Positions 1 through 5,986 of a stretch of 6,151 nt of DNA are shown one piece after another. The position numbers were made by a program, and so were the translations under genes. The stretch spans positions 544,985-551,135 of the forward strand of contig NZ_ML142850.1 of assembly GCF_004138495.1 (NCBI RefSeq), given 5' to 3'. Numbering within the stretch: the first letter of the stretch is position 1; each line of letters opens with the position of its first letter. This DNA comes from Phytoactinopolyspora endophytica. Lineage in GTDB: Bacteria; Actinomycetota; Actinomycetes; Jiangellales; Jiangellaceae. A model generated the notes under the pieces. It was not told the DNA's origin, searched no databases, and saw only the letters and a list, made by a program, of their open reading frames with translations.

Positions 1-116
1 AGATCGTGGCCGAGGCGATGTGGCTGTCACCGCAGACGCTCCTCGGGACAACAGCGGACGCCGAGGACATCGCCACTGCTATCCGCAAGGTTCTCAACCA
101 TCCGACGGATCTGTGA
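1..116 (+). CDS. C-terminal fragment of a probable DegT/DnrJ/EryC1/StrS-type aminotransferase
   Basis: This is the open 3' end of a gene that begins before the window; 37 codons are visible, read from base 3 to the TGA at 114-116. The visible residues include VAEAMWLSPQTLLG and then AEDIATAIRKVL. That layout, a V/A-W-L strand with a leucine-rich 'LLG' turn, an acidic D/E-D-I stretch and a final helix ending in RKV, is how many PLP-dependent sugar or inosose aminotransferases of the DegT/DnrJ/EryC1/StrS family end. Members transfer an amino group from glutamate or glutamine to a keto-sugar or keto-cyclitol, often in antibiotic, LPS or amino-sugar pathways. The catalytic lysine and PLP-binding residues lie outside the window, so activity cannot be judged. 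The call rests only on a remembered tail pattern and could be wrong. The gene is co-directional with the transporter operon, 67 nt upstream of it. Confidence 0.5.
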   Translation, partial: IVAEAMWLSPQTLLGTTADAEDIATAIRKVLNHPTDL

Positions 117-117
117 C

Positions 118-138
118 GCGCCCGCACGTGCGGGTCGC
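118..138 (+). terminator. GC-rich palindrome after the upstream stop codon; possible terminator or operator
   Basis: A perfect 14-bp palindrome, CCCGCACGTGCGGG, occupies 121-134 and starts five bases after the upstream TGA. The arms extend as GCG (118-120) pairing with CGC (136-138) around one unpaired T at 135. The predicted RNA hairpin is thus an 8-bp GC stem with a bulge and an ACGU loop. No U-tract follows, so it is not a canonical intrinsic terminator, although U-less hairpins are proposed terminators in actinomycetes. The same dyad could instead be a binding site for a dimeric repressor controlling the transporter operon 46 nt downstream. The sequence does not decide between these. Confidence 0.4.
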
Positions 139-147
139 ACCACCTCG

Positions 148-167
148 TCACAGCTTCACAGTCACAT
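148..167 (+). repeat. Three short direct repeats (TCACA) upstream of the binding-protein gene
   Basis: TCACAG at 148-153, TCACAG at 156-161 and TCACAT at 162-167 form three near-identical direct units, two of them abutting, just before the GGAGGA ribosome binding site at 175-180. Their placement between the hairpin and the first gene of the operon fits a regulatory element, but no regulator is assigned. The spacing is uneven (8 then 6 nt), so chance is possible. No convincing -35/-10 pair was found in this gap. Confidence 0.3.
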
Positions 168-183
168 AGTTCATGGAGGAATC

Positions 184-1989
184 ATGGGCGCAAGCAGACG
201 TTCGGCTCGACACGGTTCCCGCACACGTCGATCGGCGGTCGCCGCCGTGGCGGTCGCGCTCACACTGTCCGGGTGCACCTTGTTCGCTGAGGACGCGGAC
301 AGCGGCGACAGCAGCTCGGGTGACGGCGACGGCGATGCAGCGCCGGAGCAGGTGCTACGGCTGTCCAGCAGCAACCTCTCGATCATCGACCCGCAGGTGG
401 TCACCTTCGGCATGTGGATGTCGGCGAAGGGGATCTTCGAAGGGCTGGTGGTACAGAACGACGACGGCACCGACGTCGCTCCCGGCGTGGCAGAGAGCTG
501 GGAGGTGTCCGAGGATGGATTGACCTACACGTTCAACCTTCGCGAGGACGCGAAATGGTCCAACGGCGATCCGGTGACCGCCGAGGACTTCGAGCGCAGC
601 TACGAGCGGCTGTTCACCCCCGGGGCCGGCGAGACGGGAGGCAGCACCGACGGGGCCAACTCGTACCAGAGCGCCACCAACATCAAGGGCGCCGCGGACT
701 TCCTGGAAGGCGCCACCGACGACTGGTCGGAGGTGGGCGTCCGCGCGGTGGACGAACGTGTCCTGGAGATCGAGGTGGAGTCCCCGACCCCGGGTTTCCT
801 GCTGGCGATGACCCACCCGTCGATGTTGCCGCTGCACATGGACACCGTCGAGGAACACCCCCAGGACTGGCAGGAAGCCGAGCACATCGTCAGCAACGGG
901 CCGTTCGTCGTCGACGTGTGGGTGACCAACTCGAGCATGGAGCTTGTCCCCAACCCGCACTACTGGGATCCCGACAACGTCCATCTCGATCGGGTCGAGA
1001 TCGCGCTCCTCGAGGGCGGCACGACGGGCGCCGCCACGGTGCCGTACGAGAACGACGAGGTGGACATCGTCGGTCTCGCCAACGCCGACATCATCCGGAT
1101 GGAGAGCGACCCGGAGCTGGCCGAACACGTTCGGGTGGCGCCGTCCGTCTCCTACGTCTATCTGGCGACCCTGCGCAGCGAGAACCCGCTGCTCGAAGAT
1201 GTCGACATCCGTAGAGCGTTGTCGCTCGCGCTCGATCGGACCTACATCGCCTCGGTGACGCCGGATGGCGAGCCGGGCCGTTCGCTGGTGCTGGGCAACG
1301 TCCCCGGCTACGACGACAGCATCGAGGTGGATGAGGACATCGAAGAGGCACAGCGGCTGCTGGCCGAGGCCGGATACCCGGATGGTGAGGGGTTCCCGGA
1401 GATCAACCTGCTGGCCGGCACGTCGAACGTGGACGTGGAGGCCACCGTCGACTCGTGGCGCCGCAACCTCGGCATCAGCGCCAAGGCCGACACGGTGGAG
1501 TCCGGTGTGCTGGTCGAACGTCGCTGGGCCGTCCAGGATGAGGACTACATCGGGTTCTACTACGGATCCTTCGCCGGAACCCCCGACTGGCCCACCATGG
1601 TCGGCTCTCTCTGGTCGCCGCAGGACATCCAGGAGTTCAGCCTTCCGGCGGACATCTGGACCGAATACCAGGAGGTCCAGGCGGACGGCGACCTTTCGAT
1701 CGCCGAACGTAACGCCGAGATGGCGGCGATCCTCGACGAGCACGCCAGCGACGACTCGCACGAGCTCGCGGACCTGGTCGAGCAAGCCATGAACGCCGAT
1801 GACGAGGCCGAGCGGGAAGCCCTGTTCATCCAGGCGGCGCAGTTGCGGGAGGAGCAGCACCTGATGATCCCGGTGTTGTGGAAGGACCGCTATTTCGCTG
1901 TTCGTCCGACGATCCAGGGCTTGAACCTGCGGCCCTCGAGCGATGCCTACTACCTCAAGGGCGTCAGCATCGCGGCCGAGGAACAGTAA
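184..1989 (+). CDS. Solute-binding lipoprotein of a Dpp/Opp-class ABC importer (SBP family 5)
   Basis: A 601-residue extracytoplasmic receptor that binds the solute and delivers it to the permeases. Residues 1-31 form a lipoprotein signal: Arg-rich n-region, Ala/Val core (18-28) and lipobox LSGC with the lipidated Cys at 31. A low-complexity Asp/Ser/Gly tether (about 36-53) follows. Residues about 101-125 (GVAESWEVSEDGLTYTF onward to the KW pair) match the class-5 binding-protein signature, and NPHYWD and the 'EEAQRLLAEAGYPDG' segment are also family hallmarks. Length is normal for the family (about 500-600). The ATG at 184 has GGAGGA at 175-180, a slightly short spacing, and it gives a complete signal peptide, which supports this start. 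It is the first gene of the five-gene operon, with its own 48-nt gap before the permease. The family is certain. The substrate is not: peptides are usual, but relatives bind nickel, opines, sugars or other small molecules. Confidence 0.95.
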   Translation: MGASRRSARHGSRTRRSAVAAVAVALTLSGCTLFAEDADSGDSSSGDGDGDAAPEQVLRLSSSNLSIIDPQVVTFGMWMSAKGIFEGLVVQNDDGTDVAPGVAESWEVSEDGLTYTFNLREDAKWSNGDPVTAEDFERSYERLFTPGAGETGGSTDGANSYQSATNIKGAADFLEGATDDWSEVGVRAVDERVLEIEVESPTPGFLLAMTHPSMLPLHMDTVEEHPQDWQEAEHIVSNGPFVVDVWVTNSSMELVPNPHYWDPDNVHLDRVEIALLEGGTTGAATVPYENDEVDIVGLANADIIRMESDPELAEHVRVAPSVSYVYLATLRSENPLLEDVDIRRALSLALDRTYIASVTPDGEPGRSLVLGNVPGYDDSIEVDEDIEEAQRLLAEAGYPDGEGFPEINLLAGTSNVDVEATVDSWRRNLGISAKADTVESGVLVERRWAVQDEDYIGFYYGSFAGTPDWPTMVGSLWSPQDIQEFSLPADIWTEYQEVQADGDLSIAERNAEMAAILDEHASDDSHELADLVEQAMNADDEAEREALFIQAAQLREEQHLMIPVLWKDRYFAVRPTIQGLNLRPSSDAYYLKGVSIAAEEQ

Positions 1990-1999
1990 GGACACCAGC

Positions 2000-2041
2000 A
2001 TGGCTGTTCGGCCGAACCGGCGCGGGGAGGGCACGCGATGA
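2000..2041 (+). CDS. Possible 13-codon mini-ORF coupled to the permease start (unproven)
   Basis: In the gap after the lipoprotein gene, ATG 2000 opens a frame encoding MAVRPNRRGEGTR and ends in TGA 2039-2041, which overlaps the permease ATG (2038) as ATGA. An AAGGA stretch at 1988-1992, overlapping the lipoprotein TAA, lies 7 nt before the ATG, a good Shine-Dalgarno spacing. This arrangement could let ribosomes reinitiate on the permease gene. The peptide is basic, resembles nothing I know, and may have no function beyond coupling. Chance is a serious alternative because the permease has its own strong ribosome binding site (GGGGAGG, 2024-2030). Confidence 0.25.
   Translation: MAVRPNRRGEGTR
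2003..2021 (+). promoter_or_regulatory. Intercistronic hairpin between binding protein and permease
   Basis: A perfect 12-bp palindrome GTTCGGCCGAAC at 2006-2017 extends to a stem of 2003-2005 with 2019-2021 (including one G-U pair) around a bulged C at 2018. It sits 2 nt before the permease ribosome binding site GGGGAGG (2024-2030). In ABC importer operons, hairpins after the binding-protein gene often stabilise the upstream mRNA or reduce read-through, so that receptor exceeds permease. That role here is an inference from position. The core stem is short (4 bp plus 3), so it may be only moderately stable. Confidence 0.35.
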
Positions 2042-3045
2042 GTTTCATGACATATCTGAGCAAGCGTGTCGTGCGCATGGTGCTCTCCCTGACCGCCGTA
2101 TCCATGATCACCTTCACCCTGTTGCAGCTCGCCCCGGGGAACTTCGCGGACATCCAACGGATCAGCGCCGGTGCCTCTCAGTTCGGAGGGGCCGGAACCG
2201 AAGATATGGTGCACGCGTTCGCATCCCGCTACGGCGAGGAGATTCCTGCCTGGCGGCAGTACCTGATCTTCATGAAGGGAGCCGTCACCTGGGATTTCGG
2301 GCCGTCGTACAAGTACCCGGCCCAGGACGTGCAGGACATCATCGCCCAGGGTTTCCCGATCTCGGCGACCATCGCGATCATAGCGGTGTTGCTGTCCCTG
2401 GTAATCGCGATACCCGTCGGGGTATACGCGGCGGTCCGGCAGAACTCCGCGGCCGATCACGGGACGATGTTCCTGATCACACTCGGAACGGCGCTGCCGA
2501 ACTACCTCACCGGCGTCATCCTCGTGCTGGTCTTCACGCTCACACTAGGCGTGCTGCCGTCCAGCGGCTGGGACGGACCACAGCACATGGTCATGCCCGT
2601 CTTGGCGCTGGTCCTCGGGCCGACTGCGGTACTCGCCAGGTACGTGCGCTCAAGCATGCTGGAAACGCTGCGCGAAGAGTACGTCGTCGCGGCCCTGGCG
2701 AAGGGCGGACCACGATCGACGGTGATCACACGGCACGCGTTGCGGAACTCGATGATCCCGATCGTGACGGTACTCGGCCCACTCCTGGCATCGCTGATGA
2801 CGGGCACCGTCTTCGTCGAGGCGCTGTTCCGCATTCCCGGCTTGGGCCTGTACTTCGCCCAGGCGGCCGCAAGCCGGGACATGCCGCTGCTGATGGGCAC
2901 GGCCCTGTTCTTCGCATTGATCTTGATGACCATGAACCTGATCGTGGACCTCGTCTACGGGTACCTCGATCCCCGAATCCGAGCAGCAGGGGGTGTGAGC
3001 CGGTGGCGACGATCACAGAAGAGCCCGCAGCGGCAACCGGCGTAG
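2038..3045 (+). CDS. Inner permease 1 of the Dpp/Opp-class ABC importer (DppB/OppB-type)
   Basis: A 335-residue integral membrane subunit forming half of the translocation channel. A membrane helix spans about 10-31 and is followed by the LAPG turn typical of DppB proteins. An extracellular segment (about 35-105) includes 'WDFGPSY', and about five further hydrophobic spans follow. The EAA coupling loop, which docks on an ATPase, is seen around residues 213-235 (REEYVVAALAKGG, then RHALRNSMIP); the central G is residue 223. The ending 'YGYLDPRIR' is the usual C-terminus, but about 20 further residues (Arg/Gln/Ser rich) follow because the frame runs 43 nt into the next gene. The start at ATG 2038 is supported by GGGGAGG 7 nt upstream; ATG 2047 is an alternative. 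It belongs to the BPD_transp_1 family and pairs with the next permease. Confidence 0.95.
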   Translation: MSFMTYLSKRVVRMVLSLTAVSMITFTLLQLAPGNFADIQRISAGASQFGGAGTEDMVHAFASRYGEEIPAWRQYLIFMKGAVTWDFGPSYKYPAQDVQDIIAQGFPISATIAIIAVLLSLVIAIPVGVYAAVRQNSAADHGTMFLITLGTALPNYLTGVILVLVFTLTLGVLPSSGWDGPQHMVMPVLALVLGPTAVLARYVRSSMLETLREEYVVAALAKGGPRSTVITRHALRNSMIPIVTVLGPLLASLMTGTVFVEALFRIPGLGLYFAQAAASRDMPLLMGTALFFALILMTMNLIVDLVYGYLDPRIRAAGGVSRWRRSQKSPQRQPA

Positions 3046-3905
3046 AAGCCGACAAGGCCAGAAGTCACTGGGCTCGAGCATGGGCCCGGTTCAGGGCCAA
3101 CAAGCTGGCCTTCGCGAGCCTGATCTTCTGCGCACTGCTGATCGTAACCGCGCTGGCGGCGCCGTGGATCGCGCCGTACCACTTCTCCGAGACCGACCCG
3201 GACGCGCGGCTGGCACCACTGCTGACCGACGGGCACCTGCTGGGGACCGACCTACTCGGCCGGGACATTTTCAGCCGGCTGATCTACGGACTACGCACCG
3301 CGTTGTTCGTCGCGTTCGGCGCGGAGCTGGCGTCCCTGGTGGTGGCCATCCTGATCGGGCTGTCCGCGGGTTACATCGGCGGACGGGTCGACCAGGGCCT
3401 GATGGGCATCACCGACGTCATGTACGCGTTCCCGAGCTACCTATTCGCGATCGTGCTGGTCACCGTGATGGGACGCAGCCTGTGGGCGGTGATGCTGGCC
3501 ATCGGGATCTCCTCGTGGGTGACGCAGGCGCGGTTGGTGCGCGCCCAGGTCCTCACCGTCAAGGAACGCGAGTACGTCGAGGCGGCGAGGTCGATGGGTG
3601 CGTCCGGGATGACCATCTCCATCCGATACATCCTGCCCAACGCCATCGGCCCACTCTTGGTCACCACGAGCTTCGCCATCCCAGCGGCCATCGGCGCCGA
3701 AGCCGGCCTGGCGCTGTTGGGACTCGGTGTCCAGCCGCCCACACCGTCGTGGGGGTCGATGATCTCGGAAGGGACGAGCTACATCCTGGCCGCACCACAC
3801 CTGCTGTTCCTCCCGGCCACCCTGTTCGCCCTCACCCTGCTGGCGTTCACCTGGGTGGGAGACGGCATCCGGGACGCCTTCGACACGAGCGGGGAGGACC
3901 GATGA
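3003..3905 (+). CDS. Inner permease 2 of the Dpp/Opp-class ABC importer (DppC/OppC-type)
   Basis: A 300-residue membrane subunit, the second half of the channel. The cytosolic N-terminus and first helix (about 27-57, WARFRANKLAFASLIF) match the OppC N-terminal domain. The loop LGTDLLGRDIFSR (80-92) is a strong DppC hallmark. The EAA loop is at about 190-217 (EYVEAARSMGASG, then ILPNAIGP), and QPPTPSWGSMI (244-254) and VGDGIRDAFD near the end are also diagnostic. About six membrane helices are expected. GTG 3003 was chosen because AGGGGG (2988-2993) lies 9 nt upstream and the N-terminus then has normal family length; the frame stays open further upstream, but only as a shadow of the first permease. 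It overlaps permease 1 by 43 nt, and its TGA overlaps the next ATG, so translation is probably coupled on both sides. Confidence 0.93.
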   Translation: MATITEEPAAATGVEADKARSHWARAWARFRANKLAFASLIFCALLIVTALAAPWIAPYHFSETDPDARLAPLLTDGHLLGTDLLGRDIFSRLIYGLRTALFVAFGAELASLVVAILIGLSAGYIGGRVDQGLMGITDVMYAFPSYLFAIVLVTVMGRSLWAVMLAIGISSWVTQARLVRAQVLTVKEREYVEAARSMGASGMTISIRYILPNAIGPLLVTTSFAIPAAIGAEAGLALLGLGVQPPTPSWGSMISEGTSYILAAPHLLFLPATLFALTLLAFTWVGDGIRDAFDTSGEDR

Positions 3906-4966
3906 GTAGCGCGTCGTCGCTGGAGGTTGAGGACCTTCGCACGGAATTCGTCCTCCGGGACCGGGTGCTGCGGGTGGTGGACGACGTCAGCTTCACCGTC
4001 GAACCGGGCCAGGCGCTGGCCATCGTCGGGGAGAGCGGCAGCGGGAAGAGCGTGGCCATGCGCAGCGTCATGCGGTTGTTGCCGAAGACCGGCAGGGTCG
4101 CCGGCGGTCAGGCACGGCTCGGCGGGACCGACCTGCTCGGCCTGTCCGAGCGCCAGATGCGCAAGGTCCGCGGCCGCGACATCGGCATGGTCTTCCAGAA
4201 CGCCATGGAAGCGCTCAACCCGACCCTCACGCTGGAACGGCAGCTCACCGAGCACCTGCTGTGGCACGGCATTTGCGACCGGGCGGAAGCCAAGAGGCGC
4301 GCCGTCGAAACCCTCGGCGACGTCGGCATTCCCGAGCCGGAGAAGCGGATCCGCACCTATCCGTTCCAGTTGTCCGGAGGTATGCGACAGCGGGCCATGA
4401 TCGCGATGGCGATGGTCACCCAGCCGTCCGTGCTGATCGCCGACGAGCCGACCACGGCCGTTGACGTCACCGTCCAGAGACAGCTGCTGGATCTGCTGGC
4501 GCGGCTGAAGGCGCGCGGTACCGGAGTCATCATGATCACTCACGATCTCGGCGTCGCCCGGTACTTCTGTGACGACGCGATCGTCATGTACGCGGGCCGG
4601 GTGGTCGAGCACTCACCGATCCGCCCGCTACTCGCCCACCCCGCGCATCCGTACACCTCTGGCCTGTTCTCCTCGACGCTGGAGGTCGGTGCCCGGCAAC
4701 GGGCGCTGCGCCCCATCCCAGGATCGCCACCCGATCTGGCCCATCGGCCACCCGGGTGTGCCTTCCACCCGCGCTGCGACCGGGCCGAGGAAAGGTGCGG
4801 CCAGGAGGATCAACCGCTGCTCCCGTGGAGCGGGAACGGCAGCGACCTTGTGCCGGGCACGGTCGCAGAGACGGGCCGGCCGACGGACGAGCGCACGGAC
4901 GACCGGGCCGACGAGCGCACAGGACGACGCGAGGTCGCCTGCTGGAAGGCGGTGCAACATGGCTGA
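3902..4966 (+). CDS. ATPase 1 of the Dpp/Opp-class ABC importer (DppD/OppD-type), with C-terminal Cys motif
   Basis: A 354-residue cytoplasmic ATPase that powers transport together with the following ATPase. Visible motifs: Walker [10 protein letters not shown] (43-51), Q-loop Gln99, signature LSGGM (157-161), Walker B VLIADE (177-182), D-loop AVD (186-188) and H-loop His214. The C-terminal oligopeptide-transport domain begins near HPYTSGL (249-255) and carries GC-AFHPRC with Cys286, Cys292 and Cys299, then Cys347 in VACW. This four-Cys layout is the one that holds a [4Fe-4S] cluster in characterised Dpp/Opp ATPases; a cluster here is inferred. The third and fourth Cys are 48 residues apart because of a Thr/Asp/Glu/Arg-rich linker (about 320-344), longer than I expect for the family. 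The ATG at 3902 overlaps the permease stop (ATGA) and has GGGGAGGA (3891-3898) just upstream. The gene overlaps the next by 8 nt. Confidence 0.94.
   Translation: MSSASSLEVEDLRTEFVLRDRVLRVVDDVSFTVEPGQALAIVGESGSGKSVAMRSVMRLLPKTGRVAGGQARLGGTDLLGLSERQMRKVRGRDIGMVFQNAMEALNPTLTLERQLTEHLLWHGICDRAEAKRRAVETLGDVGIPEPEKRIRTYPFQLSGGMRQRAMIAMAMVTQPSVLIADEPTTAVDVTVQRQLLDLLARLKARGTGVIMITHDLGVARYFCDDAIVMYAGRVVEHSPIRPLLAHPAHPYTSGLFSSTLEVGARQRALRPIPGSPPDLAHRPPGCAFHPRCDRAEERCGQEDQPLLPWSGNGSDLVPGTVAETGRPTDERTDDRADERTGRREVACWKAVQHG
4886..4928 (+). repeat. Short direct repeat in the 3' end of the first ATPase gene
   Basis: GACGAGCGCACGGACGAC at 4886-4903 recurs at 4910-4928 with one added A at 4921. The two copies are separated by CGGGCC. 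In protein they give DERTDD and DERTGR inside the low-complexity linker between Cys299 and Cys347. The one-base difference shifts the frame inside the second copy, so its last residues differ. The pattern looks like a small local duplication by slippage. Confidence 0.7.
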
Positions 4967-5894
4967 TGTCACGGTGCGACCCGACGGCGCGGGATCCGGC
5001 CCCGGAACCGACACGGAACCCGTCGACGGCCGCCTGATCGGCGTCGACCACGTCGACAAGGTCTTCAGCACCAGGGCCGGTGACGTCCACGCGGTCAGGG
5101 ACGTATCCCTGTCGGTCCGACGTGGCGAGACACTCGGTCTGGTCGGAGAGAGCGGCAGCGGCAAGTCGACCATGGCCAGGCTGATGATGGGTCTGATGGC
5201 GCCGACCGACGGCACCGTGACCTTCGACGGGGTGGACCTCTCGACGGTCCGCCACGGCGACATGCGCCGGCTGCGCGCCCAGATGCAGATGGTGTTCCAG
5301 AATCCGTACGGGTCCCTGCTTCCCCACTACAGCGTCTCCGCGAACGTGGCCGAGCCCCTCCGGCTGCACAAGCGGGGTGATAAACGGTCGCGGCGGCAAC
5401 GGGCGATCGAACTGCTCACCATGGTCGGCGTCAATCCACGGTTCGCTGATCACTATCCGCGGCAATTCTCCGGTGGCCAGCAGCAGCGCGTCGCCATCGC
5501 CCGGGCACTCGCCCTGGAACCGAAGCTGTTGATGTGCGACGAGCCGACGTCATCCCTGGACGTCTCCATCCAGGCGCAGGTGCTCGCGCTCCTGGACGAG
5601 CTGCGCGCCGGCCTCGGGCTCACGCTGGTGTTCATCTCGCACAACCTCGCGGTGGTCGAGCGCTTCGCGGATCGGGTGGCCGTGATGTGTCTCGGGCAGG
5701 TCGTCGAGATCGCGCCGACCGAGATCCTTTTCGACTCGCCACGCCACCCCTACACCCAGCAGCTGCTGGCGGCCGTCCTGCCCGTGAGCAAGGACCCGCT
5801 GCCGGCACCCGCCACGCCGTGGCAACCCGAAGCCGGGGACCTACCGCTGCGCGAAGTAGCTCCAGGGCACTACGTCCGGGACTGCACGACGTGA
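4959..5894 (+). CDS. ATPase 2 of the Dpp/Opp-class ABC importer (DppF/OppF-type)
   Basis: A 311-residue cytoplasmic ATPase, partner of the preceding one. Motifs are complete: Walker [10 protein letters not shown] (63-71), Q-loop Gln114 in VFQNPYGSL, signature FSGGQQQR (170-177), Walker B LLMCDE (190-195), D-loop SSLD (198-201) and H-loop His228. Two deviations are mild: Phe replaces Leu at the start of the signature, and SLLPHYSV (119-126) replaces the usual SLNPR-type stretch. The tail HPYTQQLLAAVLP (263-275) begins the oligopeptide-transport domain, but the Cys-rich GC-F-PRC block is absent and only Cys309 remains before the end (REVAPGHYVRDC). ATG 4959 is supported by GGAAGG (4944-4949), 9 nt upstream. 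The N-terminus has a Gly/Pro/Asp-rich lead of about 24 residues before the ABC fold. It is the last transporter gene, followed by a 92-nt spacer. Confidence 0.94.
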   Translation: MADVTVRPDGAGSGPGTDTEPVDGRLIGVDHVDKVFSTRAGDVHAVRDVSLSVRRGETLGLVGESGSGKSTMARLMMGLMAPTDGTVTFDGVDLSTVRHGDMRRLRAQMQMVFQNPYGSLLPHYSVSANVAEPLRLHKRGDKRSRRQRAIELLTMVGVNPRFADHYPRQFSGGQQQRVAIARALALEPKLLMCDEPTSSLDVSIQAQVLALLDELRAGLGLTLVFISHNLAVVERFADRVAVMCLGQVVEIAPTEILFDSPRHPYTQQLLAAVLPVSKDPLPAPATPWQPEAGDLPLREVAPGHYVRDCTT

Positions 5895-5974
5895 GTGAGC
5901 TCGGCACCCGCACCCGCACACACGATGTTCCGGCCATCCCCCAGCCCTCACGGCGGCGTCGCCGGAAACCATGA
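5891..5974 (+). CDS. Possible 27-codon ORF in the spacer after the operon (doubtful)
   Basis: GTG 5891 overlaps the ATPase stop as GTGA and opens 27 codons, beginning MSELGTRTRTHDV and ending with a run of five Arg, then KP, with TGA at 5972-5974. The GTGA overlap would allow coupled translation. Against it, no clear Shine-Dalgarno precedes the GTG, and the frame is just the continuation of an open off-frame in the ATPase gene. Its stop lies on the ribosome binding site of the next gene. No family is recognised. It is listed because otherwise the spacer holds only a weak 5-bp hairpin (5951-5964). Confidence 0.15.
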   Translation: MSELGTRTRTHDVPAIPQPSRRRRRKP

Positions 5975-5979
5975 AGGAG
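5974..5979 (+). promoter_or_regulatory. Ribosome binding site fixing the GTG start at 5987
   Basis: AAGGAG lies 7 nt before GTG 5987, an ideal spacing. It decides the start of the downstream gene, since no other in-frame start nearby has comparable support. Confidence 0.75.
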
Positions 5980-5986
5980 ATGTGAC

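Noticed and set aside
165..170. CATAGT as a -10 promoter element for the operon.
   Set aside because: There is no recognisable -35 at the right distance, and a start site there would fall on the ribosome binding site. The operon promoter could not be located.
355..2460. A 701-residue open frame on the minus strand across the binding protein and first permease genes.
   Set aside because: It is opposite two clear family genes, is rich in Arg, Gly, His and Asp without any recognisable domain, and has the form expected of antisense frames in GC-rich coding DNA.
1878..3002. Long upstream extension of the second permease frame.
   Set aside because: The extension lies over the first permease in another frame, shows no domain, and the GTG at 3003 has a ribosome binding site and gives a normal N-terminus.
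3080..3901. Upstream extension of the first ATPase frame, as if fused to a permease-overlapping protein.
   Set aside because: The translated part is Arg/Gly/His-rich noise over the real second permease; the ABC fold begins properly after ATG 3902.
4569..4958. Upstream extension of the second ATPase frame.
   Set aside because: It is a shadow of the first ATPase gene; ATG 4959 has a suitable ribosome binding site.
5951..5964. Small hairpin CGGCG-GCGT-CGCCG as a terminator after the operon.
   Set aside because: The stem is only 5 bp, lacks a U-tract, and lies 9 nt before the next ribosome binding site. Such pairs arise often by chance in GC-rich DNA.
5971..5985. Four-codon ORF (ATG to TGA) overlapping the ribosome binding site of the last gene.
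   Set aside because: It is formed by the Shine-Dalgarno sequence itself and has no ribosome binding site of its own.
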